A DNA stretch of 14,855 bases from Baffinella frigidus (Eukaryota > Cryptophyceae > Cryptomonadales > Baffinellaceae). Both the position numbers and the translations under genes were made by a program. The stretch spans positions 672,539 through 687,393 of the forward strand of contig MU646418.1 in the NCBI GenBank assembly GCA_026770585.1, written 5' to 3'. The notes beneath the pieces were generated by a model that made no database searches, was not told where the DNA came from, and saw only the letters and a list, made by a program, of their open reading frames with translations. This document shows positions 7,974-14,148 of this stretch, one piece after another. Every line of letters starts with the position of its first letter. Position 1 is the stretch's first letter.

Positions 7974-10485
7974 ATGGACGATGAGGGTACGGACGCGGAG
8001 GACGTCCTGGAGCGGCAGCTCTCGGCGGCTGTGCGCATGAACCTTTTCGACGAGCAGCCGCCCTACCTCAACGCATTTTTTCGCTTCCAGCTGGGGAGCA
8101 ACACATTTGACGGTGAGCCCGTCGCGAGAAAGAGGGACCGCGGGATTCATTGCTACGCGAAAGTGCCTACCACTATTTACTTCGGTGCACTCCTTGGTGA
8201 ATTCCTGGTGAACAGCCCGTTTCTTGTCTAGGAACAGGCGGTGGCCACCGCTAACTGTTGCAAGATTGATTGAACTAGCACGGTTTTGCAGGTTACGAAT
8301 TTGCGATGGAGGCGTGGAAGCGGGTGGCCTCAGTGGGGGCGACTTCCGTGGGGAACGGCGCAATGCACGGCGCCGGGGAGGAACAGGTGCGATTTGCATA
8401 CTGTCGTTGTGAGTATTGCCTTGCAGGTCACCCGCCTCAGACACTCGTACATCCAGAGGGGAGAACATGTTGGGTGGGGGGATTCCTGATTACGAGGAAG
8501 TCACGTAGTGGACTGAATGAGATTCCTCGGTGTGTGGCAGTCGTTGGATTCACTAAGGCGGCAAAAAGATGCGGTCAAACGGGAGCTGAAACTGTTTGAC
8601 GCGCACTTCACCAAGTTCTACGGAAGGTGATGCTTTCCCCACCAGGAACCCTCGTTTGGTGCACCGCCTAGCCAGACGCTGGACAAGAGAAGAGACGCGT
8701 GAGAGATTCGTCCCGATCTGCTCCGAAGGCCACTCACTATATCTCCCGCTATCTCTCTTTCTCTCTCGCGCGCGCGCTTTCCTTGGAATTTTTGGATCAC
8801 CGGCCGGACGTGGTGGCGCGAAGCATCACGTGGATTCTCATGTCCAGACCATGTGTGCTGTGTATCGTTGCGTGATGGGTATCGTTGCTTTCAAGACAAT
8901 TGCTGATGAGTACCGATGGTTGCGGGGTGCAGACAGCCAAGCCGACTGGACAAGGAATGTCTCAGGAAGCTCTACGAGTTCCACAAACAGGTTCTCTCTC
9001 GCGCGCGCCCGCCCGCCCGCTCTCTCTCTCTCTCGTTTGCGTGCTTGCCCCTTCGGCCTGGACCCTCCCCAGTTGCGGCAAGATGCATGGCCCAGCAGCG
9101 CCCACCCCAGTGTATCCAGGCACTTTGCGATCATGTGCATGGGGTTATCCCTCAAGTGCCCGTGAATATTCACCCTAACTCGCCCTAGGCAGGTCCTAGG
9201 GCCCTACCGTAGGTCGTATGAGCCTACTGGGCACTTGAGGGATTTTTGCAGTTGAGTAGACGCGGCGGGGAAACGCGGGTAGGGGGAGAGGGAGGAAGCG
9301 TGACCGGCGGCAACGACGAGCAAGGCTCCTGGCGGAAGGTGGTCTCGCAAGGAGGAGGCGACGTTTCTGGCCCAGCATCGCTGATGGTGTGCTTGATGGC
9401 GACCCGCACGCACCTGCTTCGTGCACCGTGAGTGGTGCTGCCCCCCTCGGTCCGCGTGCACTGTCGGCACTGATGGTGTGTGCCCCTCCCGGGAACAGCT
9501 CAAAGCGTACATAGCGGCGGAGGAGGTGAAGCTGGAGCGGCGAAACACGCAGCAGCAACCAGCAGCTGCCGCGAGCGCCAACCAGCACGAGGCGCCCACC
9601 GCCGCGCAGCAACGCCCGCCGCCGCCGCCACAGCACATGTCAGGCCAAGGCCAAGCCTCGGCCCAAGAAGGCGGCCCTGAACCGCCACCCAAGGCCCCGG
9701 ACCCAGTCCAGCTTCAAGAAATGGACCTCAAGGTAACGCCACGTTTCACCACCCCGGAGTCCCCCCGCTACAGGGGTACCTCGCTCATAAGAAACCGCTC
9801 CCACTCTAGGACCACCATAGGGCCCTAGGCATAGGCCTACTGTAGGGTCCTAGGGGGGGGCGGTTTCTTGCGAGCGAGGTACCCCTGTAGCAATCTTGAG
9901 GTGGGGGAGTCGTGGAGCGCCGTGGGAACTCAACGATGAGCGCCAAGAGTGGATGGTGGGTGGGCGTGTGGGCATGGTGTGCGTGCATGAACATGTGTTG
10001 TGTGTGGCGTTTGACGTTGACGTTGGACGTTTGACGTTTGACGTTGGTGGCCGTTGACACAAGCAGGTGCTGAAAGCAGAGAAGCGGGCGCTCAAGATCA
10101 AACTGCGACGGTTCGAGGATGAATTCATCCGCCAGCACGGCCAGAAGCCCCAGTCGTACCAAGAGGTCTGTCCCACGCCCCTCCGAAGCCTGTATTGCCG
10201 TTAAGCGCTGCGAGGGTGGTTCTTACGCTGTGTGCCCCGCGTAGTTGTGACAGCGCGGGGGTGAATTCCAGTCAACTCTTTCAAGTGAATCTACTTTGGA
10301 GGCCTAAGTGAATCTACGTTGGCGTCCTGATAACGTTGCGTCCGCAGGTGGGGGCGATCCGCGAGGACTACTCGCGCTACAAGCTGCTCAAGGAGGCGCT
10401 CCAATCCGCTGAGCAGCAGGGCCTTCTCGCCATGTCGCGCTCCGCCTCGCGCCTCTCCCCGGGCGGCAATGGCGCCGGCCAGTGA
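7974..10485 (+). CDS. Protein with two FAM13-type C-terminal motifs (about eight exons)
   Basis: Exon model: 7974-8112, 8292-8386, 8427-8468 (uncertain end), 8541-8626, 8933-8990, 9499-9732, 10067-10165, 10348-10485; about 296 residues. The ATG has G at -3 and +4. The N-terminus is acidic (MDDEGTDAEDVLERQL), followed by GYEFAMEAWKRVA. Motif 1 (residues about 98-148) reads RQKDAVKRELKLFDAHF, FYGRQPSRLDKECLRKLY and EFHKQLKAYI across three exons. A Q/P/A-rich linker follows in exon 6. Motif 2 (about 219-275) reads AEKRALKIKLRRFEDEF, RQHGQKP and IREDYSRYKLLKEAL. Both fit the FAM13A-type pattern K..LK..L..F...F....GR.P.....(L)...Y..YK.LK, which is widespread in eukaryotes and of poorly defined function. 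The stop TGA at 10483 lies inside a donor-like GTGAGT. Exon 3 is weak: the frame that splices best meets a stop at 8487-8489, so either its donor is at 8469 or there is a 1-nt frame break. Confidence 0.65.
8696..8790. repeat. Pyrimidine/CG microsatellite in intron 4
   Basis: TATCTCTCTTTCTCTCTCGC followed by (CG)n at about 8748-8779. It is non-coding, inside intron 4 of the FAM13-like gene (8627-8932). Confidence 0.7.
8992..9033. repeat. (CT)n/(CG)n/(CCCG)n microsatellite at the start of intron 5
   Basis: TCTCTCTCGCGCGCGCCCGC, then CCGC units and (CT)n, begins one base after the GT donor at 8991. Confidence 0.85.
9147..9243. mobile_element. 97-bp MITE-like element in intron 5
   Basis: Perfect 15-bp terminal inverted repeats: ATCCCTCAAGTGCCC (9147-9161) and GGGCACTTGAGGGAT (9229-9243). 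The core has CTAGGGCCCTACCGTAGG and GAGCCTAC, resembling the core of the 9768 and 5023 elements although the termini differ. It lies within intron 5 (8991-9498) of the FAM13-like gene. Confidence 0.85.
9768..9890. mobile_element. 123-bp MITE-like element in intron 6, with 31-bp inverted termini
   Basis: CTACAGGGGTACCTCGCTCA + TAAGAAACCGC at the left pairs with the reverse complement of the right end (9860-9890) at 29 of 31 positions. The core is CTAGGACCACCATAGGGCCC, GGCATAGGCCTAC and GTAGGGTCCTAG. It is the best-preserved member of the family also seen at 4583, 5023 and 10776. It lies 35 bp inside intron 6 (9733-10066). Confidence 0.92.
10006..10057. repeat. Short GACGTTT/GACGTTG tandem in intron 6
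   Basis: About six 6-7-bp units of (T)GACGTT(T/G) just upstream of the intron 6 acceptor. Confidence 0.75.
10166..10347 (+). other. Intron 7 of the FAM13-like gene, ending in a dispersed repeat
   Basis: The donor is GAG|GTCTGT and the acceptor GCGTCCGCAG|GTGGGG. Bases 10268-10347, the 3' 80 bp including the AG, match an intergenic copy at 11033-11114. Confidence 0.75.
10268..10347 (+). repeat. Dispersed repeat, copy A (ends at a 3' splice site)
   Basis: Contains CCAGTCAACTCTTTCAAGTG, GAATCTACTTTGGAGGCCT, AATCTACGTTGGCGTCCT and TTGCGTCCGCAG. It is about 90% identical to copy B at 11033-11114. Confidence 0.9.
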
Positions 10486-10775
10486 GTCCCGACCAGGGCA
10501 GGCGCTGTCAGCCCCTAGCTGTGGCCACGCGGGGCTCCCGCCTGCCGGCCTGCCTCACTGCGCCCGCCGAGTGCTGTATAGACCCGTGCCAACGTCGAGG
10601 ACGCTGTCGGGAGCTGAGAGTGAAGAGAGACAAATTGCAACCCAACGCTGCGGTGATGCCCGTGTGGTGTGCAACTGAGAGCGGAGAACTGACTGGGCGT
10701 GGTCGACTTACATCTAGGACATAAAACAGGCCCTCTGCGCGCCCACGTGCAACCCGCCTGCCGTTTGTACAGCTC
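10486..10775. other. Downstream region of the FAM13-like gene
   Basis: No gene was recognised. The stretch starts with a donor-like GTGAGT overlapping the stop codon, so a further 3' exon cannot be excluded. Confidence 0.4.
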
Positions 10776-10822
10776 TGTAGGGTCCTAGGGGTTTTTTTTC
10801 CTTATGAGCGAGGTACCCCAGT
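10776..10822. mobile_element. Right-half fragment of the MITE-like family
   Basis: CTGTAGGGTCCTAGGGG, a T8 tract, then CTTATGAGCGAGGTACCCC match the right half of the 9768 element. No left half was seen. Confidence 0.8.
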
Positions 10823-11032
10823 AACGTCCCGTGCCTCTAGCGCGGGCGGGGACGGAGTGTAGGACGGGCCCTCCTCTGGTATTTTGGTCGCAAGTCGAGG
10901 AGAGAGGAGAGCGGGCACATGGTGGAGGGTAGGGGGTGTCTGAACACTACACGCCCATGTGTCACGCGGAGTCTCGTGTCTTCCGTTAGGTTCACTGAAA
11001 CGGATTGCCAGGCCTTAGGAGGGCCGGAGTTG

Positions 11033-11114
11033 CCAGTCAACTCTATCAAGTGAATCTACTTCGGAGGCCTGAGTCAATCTACGTTGGCGTCCTCATAACC
11101 TTGCGTCTCTGCAG
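11033..11114 (+). repeat. Dispersed repeat, copy B
   Basis: CCAGTCAACTCTATCAAGTG through TTGCGTCTCTGCAG, with about seven substitutions over ~74 aligned bases relative to copy A plus small changes at the end. It keeps a polypyrimidine-AG end (CTCTGCAG) although no gene is evident here. Confidence 0.9.
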
Positions 11115-11266
11115 TTCTACAGGGGAGAACTAGCTAGAGAGGTGCAGCATGTGGACCGGAGGTCGCGTGCTGGCTTGCAGATTCACTGATGAGAACAGGT
11201 GTCCCCGGGTCGGATCCGGAGATATCCCGAGATCCCGCTCGGGCGGAACCGAAAGTGGACACTTGA

Positions 11267-11330
11267 CTAAAGTGGACGTGACTTCTGTAAAGTCGCTCCG
11301 GCTATCTCTATGTGAGGTATTATCCCCAGA
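11267..11330 (+). repeat. Diverged copy of the AGTGGACGTGAC family
   Basis: AGTGGACGTGACTTCTGTAA through TTATCCCCAGA. It is related to the inverted pair at 12311-12411 and 13956-14056, differing by substitutions and a net 3-bp length change. Confidence 0.75.
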
Positions 11331-11425
11331 CACCCCCTCACAAGCCGTGCTCGGTGAGTGGATTATCCTAGAAACCCCAGACACCCCCTGACGAGCCGAG
11401 CTCGGTGAGTGGATTATCGTAGGAA
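11324..11425 (+). repeat. Two 51-bp tandem units
   Basis: CCCCAGACACCCCCTcACaA, GCCGtGCTCGGTGAGTGGAT and TATCcTAGaAAC repeat with a 51-bp period (11327 to 11378). The copies differ at about five positions. Confidence 0.9.
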
Positions 11426-11473
11426 CTATCAGAAACTATGTGCGGAGGAAGTGCGCGTCGTCGTGGTCGACGT

Positions 11474-11595
11474 GGTGCGGCGAAGGAGGTGCGCGTTTTG
11501 GTGCGGCGATGAAGGTGCGCGTTTTGGTGCGGCGATGGAGGTGCGCGTGAGCTGTTGGGTGAGCTTGGTGCGGCGGAGGAGATGCGCGGCGACGT
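11474..11595 (+). repeat. Imperfect ~27-bp minisatellite
   Basis: Units of the form GTGCGGCGAtGgAGGTGCGC + GTTTTG recur about four times. The third unit is enlarged and the last is truncated (GGAGATGCGCGGCG). The plus-strand open frame across it is Val/Arg/Cys-rich and looks like a repeat artefact. Confidence 0.8.
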
Positions 11596-11597
11596 GG

Positions 11598-11720
11598 CTA
11601 GTTGGTGGCGTTGATCTTGACGATCTCCCCCTCCCAGATGAACTGCGTGAAGCCTTTCGCCTCGTACACTTGTGCGGTCTCGTACATGGTGAGAGGTTCG
11701 TCCGTAGGTGCCCTCAGAGT
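11598..11720 (-). CDS. Orphan C-terminal exon or gene fragment, family unknown
   Basis: On the minus strand, a pyrimidine-rich tract leads to CTAG| at 11722-11721. A 40-residue open segment follows: TLRAPTDEPLTMYETAQVYE and then AKGFTQFIWEGEIVKINATN, with TAG at 11600-11598. The composition (Tyr/Phe/Trp, Glu/Lys, Ile/Val) looks like real folded protein and unlike the repeats around it. I do not recognise the family. No convincing upstream exon was found between 11730 and 12600, so it may be the last exon of a gene with a very long intron, or a remnant. The internal ATG would give only 29 residues. Confidence 0.4.
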   Translation of the reverse strand, partial: TLRAPTDEPLTMYETAQVYEAKGFTQFIWEGEIVKINATN

Positions 11721-11830
11721 CTAGATACCCACAGGGTAGGGGGTGGGGGGTGCGGGGCTACCTCGCCCACGAGAAGCGGGGATTCTGAAACGGTTGAGCG
11801 CACTTAGAATTTGACAGGTGTACGTGTGTT

Positions 11831-11921
11831 TCGAGCGAACAAGAGCACGCACCGCCCTGGGGTCCTGAGGTTGGCCAATTCCTAAAGGCCTAGGGGCGGT
11901 GCGTTTCCTTGCTCACGAGTA
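11831..11921. repeat. Imperfect inverted repeat, possible decayed MITE
   Basis: GAGCGAACAAGAGCACGCAC at the left pairs imperfectly with GTGCGTTTCCTTGCTCACGA at the right. The best arm is CGCACCGCCC/GGGCGGTGCG. The core has GGGGTCCTGAGG and AAGGCCTAGGGG, like the AGGGTCCTAGG cores of the MITE-like elements. Confidence 0.55.
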
Positions 11922-11940
11922 GGTCCTGAATTGTAAATGT

Positions 11941-11963
11941 TTCCGCCAAAAATTGGCGGGAAG
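11941..11963. promoter_or_regulatory. Palindromic TTCCGCCAA-AAA-TTGGCGGGAA
   Basis: A perfect 7-bp stem (CCGCCAA/TTGGCGG) flanks AAA. TTGGCGGGAA matches the canonical E2F/DP binding-site form. Any function is inference from motif likeness. Confidence 0.3.
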
Positions 11964-12137
11964 TTTCTGGTGCGAATTATGATTGTTTGTTGGTGGCTAC
12001 GGAAGTCGGCACCCTGATGTCTAGAGGGGGCACCGCCTAGGCTGGTGCTCCCTCGGCCCCGTTGCTCCCTCGGGAACAAGCGTGTCACGGGTGCCTCTCC
12101 CGGGTCCTAGAAACGCAACTCTAATGCGCACCTCATT

Positions 12138-12237
12138 CTATCTCTCTCTATCTCTCTCTATCTTTCTCTTTCTCGCTCTCTCTCTCTCGCGCGCTCCCTC
12201 TCTATCTCATGCTGTGTGTCTCTCTCTCTCTCTTTTA
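12138..12237. repeat. (TCTC/TATC)n microsatellite
   Basis: About 100 bp of pyrimidine repeats, including TATCTCTCTC, TTTCTCTTTC, CTCTCTCTCGCGCGC and CTCTCTCTCTC. Confidence 0.9.
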
Positions 12238-12289
12238 TCGCAACCCCTACATAATTGCCTCGAAATAAGGGGAAAGAACCACCCCAGGA

Positions 12290-12411
12290 TAGGGAACCGC
12301 TGGTGCTCGAGAGAGGACAGGATCCGCACGTGCCGTGGGCCTATATGTCCTAGTAGTGGACGTGACCTGTGTAAAGTCACTCTGGTCATCCTATGGGGTG
12401 ATATCCCCAGA
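12290..12411 (+). repeat. Left arm of the long inverted repeat
   Basis: Bases 12311-12411 match the reverse complement of 13956-14056 at 99 of 101 positions. Upstream, AGGGAACCGCTGGTGCTCGA (ending 12310) also matches the far end of the right arm. The left arm lacks ~43 bp that the right arm has between these blocks. Confidence 0.93.
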
Positions 12412-12869
12412 AGGATGGTCCTGGCTAGGCCGGTGAGTTTTCTCGGTTCCAAAAATTGGTGTACGCGTAACTACTCAAACCGAGCGGCGTGTGATGGTTT
12501 TCATGGCAGCGCCTCATTCACCTGCGCGCCCGCACCCAATCTCGCGCTCAAATCTTATTCCTGACCAAACTACTGGGGGGGGCTGAGCGTGTGCAGATCA
12601 ACCAACACTTTTCTCGCAGATCTGCGAGATGAGGCAAGGACGGCGGGCTGGGGGAACTGAGAAAATACAGTTTGGGTCCTGGTCCTGGTGTCGGTGCTCA
12701 CCCACAGGGAGTTTCCGTGGTCCAAAATAGCAAGGACCTAACGATGAAGGGAACCGGCACCTCCGTTTCGAAAGAGGCGTCGTGCGGTTTATGCTGAAAC
12801 AGCGTTTTGAGCTTCGCATGCATCTATCGCCTCTGGCCATGTCATCCTTGCATGCCGTCTTCCACAAAT
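12412..12869. other. Spacer, no gene recognised
   Basis: Unique-looking sequence with a G8 tract near 12573. No supported coding frame. Confidence 0.5.
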
Positions 12870-13059
12870 CTTGAACCCTAAACCCTAAACCCTGAACATT
12901 GATCCATGAATCCTGAACCCAAAACCGCAAACCTCAAATAGTAAAACATTAACCCTGAACCCTGAACTCTGAACCCATAGCCCTGAACCCTGAACCCTGA
13001 ACCATAAACCCTTAACCCTTAAACCTAAACCCTAAACCCTGAACACTAAACCCTCACCA
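12870..13059 (-). repeat. Second degenerate telomere-like array, opposite orientation
   Basis: CCCTAAACCCTAAACCCTGAA and variants (CCCTGAAC, CCCTTAA, CCATAAAC) run for about 190 bp on the plus strand. The G-rich strand is therefore the minus strand, opposite to the array at 5612. Confidence 0.9.
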
Positions 13060-13321
13060 AAATGGACAACATGCACCGTAGAGCCGTTTTTTTGAGCGGG
13101 CTGGTCTGAAAAAACGGTCACCCCCAAAATTTTAAATGTCCGGAGATCCTTATATTTTGCTTTAGGCCCAAAATCTTAAATGGCTGGAAAATATTTTCAA
13201 GAAGAATTAAAATTGTAAGGGCCCCTCACAATTTTAAGTCTTTTTGCTTGACATTTTTTTTCGTAAAAAGCATTTTTGCTTTCGGATCGTATTGAACTCT
13301 TCAGTGCAGAGGTCCATTTAT
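13060..13321. other. AT-rich non-coding stretch
   Basis: It contains a CAAAATtTTAAATG/CAAAATcTTAAATGG direct repeat (13125, 13169), a 27-bp near-palindrome AAAATTGT..GGGCCC..ACAATTTT (13209-13235) and, at 13264-13312, a diverged partial copy of the repeat that dominates 14149-14855. Confidence 0.6.
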
Positions 13322-13376
13322 AAGGTCCTTTAGGCCGTTTCTTACGCTGGAATCGAGGAAGGAAGAATGAGAGATT
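13322..13376 (+). repeat. Left arm of the inner inverted repeat
   Basis: TTAGGCCGTTTCTTACGCTG, GAATCGAGGAAGGAAGAATG, AGAGATT. It pairs with the reverse complement of 13816-13880, which has a ~8-bp insertion after TTTCTT. Confidence 0.88.
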
Positions 13377-13420
13377 GTAAAGCACAAAACCTCCTTTTCG
13401 GAGGATGGGCGTTTCTTACG

Positions 13421-13465
13421 GATCGAGAAAGAAAGAATAAGGGAAAAGCTTATTCCTCCTTTCTC
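13421..13465. repeat. Hairpin GAGAAAG..AATAAG / CTTATT..CTTTCTC
   Basis: An internal inverted repeat whose arms echo the GAATCGAGAAAGGAAGAATA sequence of the larger inverted repeats. The right arm recurs as GCTTATTCTTCCTTTCTCAAA at about 13721-13741 (written with one base of flank on each side). Confidence 0.75.
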
Positions 13466-13481
13466 AAATTCGGTCGCGGAA

Positions 13482-13509
13482 CGGGGAAATAGAGGCCTCT
13501 ATTTCCCCG
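13482..13509. repeat. Perfect 28-bp palindrome
   Basis: CGGGGAAATAGAGG is followed immediately by its exact reverse complement CCTCTATTTCCCCG, with no spacer. Confidence 0.97.
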
Positions 13510-13815
13510 ATTAGCAAAACCCTAACCTGTGCAAAAAGAAGTGAATTCTGGGGAAAAAGTGAAAGCTATGTCATGTGTTCCTGACCTGTGTAAAAAAAAT
13601 ATGAAAAGAGAAAAAGAAGGTGGCACGGGGTTCTCTTTTTTGTGAAAACTCGATCCTGTCATGTGTTCCTATCGATCCGTCGACCTTTTTCTCTTGATAA
13701 CCTAACAGGTATTTTTTTTAGCTTATTCTTCCTTTCTCAAATGTTCGTGAGATTAAGAAGTCACGCAGTAGACTATCAATTTTTAATGGTAATTTGAAAA
13801 TTTAATGTCAATCAA
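13510..13815. other. AT-rich stretch between inverted-repeat arms, no gene
   Basis: It contains a direct repeat of TGTCATGTGTTCCT (about 13571 and 13657) and homopolymer A and T tracts. No open frame was considered. Confidence 0.6.
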
Positions 13816-13880
13816 AATCTCTTATTCTTCCTTTCTCGATTCCAGCGTTTATTTACAAGAAACGGCCTTAGGTCCTTTAG
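13816..13880 (-). repeat. Right arm of the inner inverted repeat
   Basis: AATCTCTTATTCTTCCTTTC, TCGATTCCAGCG, AAGAAACGGCCTTAGG. It mirrors 13322-13376. Confidence 0.88.
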
Positions 13881-13955
13881 GTTTTGGGTCACAAGGTCCT
13901 TTGTGCTTCGGCCCTTGAGCTCATTTTTTAGCTTATGAAGCTTATGGAGCTTTAA

Positions 13956-14120
13956 TCTGGGGATATTACCCCATAGGATGACCAGAGTGACTTTACACAG
14001 GTCACGTCCACTACTAGGACATATAGGCCCGCGGCACGTGCGGATCCTGTCCTCTCTTCAGTAAACGACTCTACTCCCATGGACATCATCTTCTGTGGAT
14101 CGAGCACCAGCGGTTCCCTG
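13956..14120 (-). repeat. Right arm of the long inverted repeat
   Basis: TCTGGGGATATTACCCCATA through GGATCCTGTCCTCTC (13956-14056), an extra ~43 bp, then TCGAGCACCAGCGGTTCCCT. It is the reverse complement of 12290-12411 apart from the extra segment. Confidence 0.93.
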
Positions 14121-14148
14121 CCGCAGAGGTTATGAGCCCGGCATTTTT

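Larger units (their letters stand above)
11721..12137. other. Spacer with hairpins, no gene recognised
   Basis: It contains a ~90-bp inverted-repeat segment (11831-11921) and a CCGCCAA/TTGGCGG hairpin (11943-11959). Nothing supports a gene. Confidence 0.5.

Noticed and set aside
8993-9030. Possible coding Ser/Arg stretch (SRARPPARSLSLS)
   Set aside because: It is a CT/CG microsatellite immediately after a donor. The spliced frame HKQ|LKAYI restores the FAM13-type motif.
11409-11807. Plus-strand 132-codon open frame
   Set aside because: It is built on the 27-bp minisatellite, begins without ATG and overlaps the more protein-like minus-strand exon.
12082-12564. Plus-strand 160-codon open frame
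   Set aside because: It runs through the (TCTC)n microsatellite and the left inverted-repeat arm. Its Ser/Leu runs are translation of repeats.
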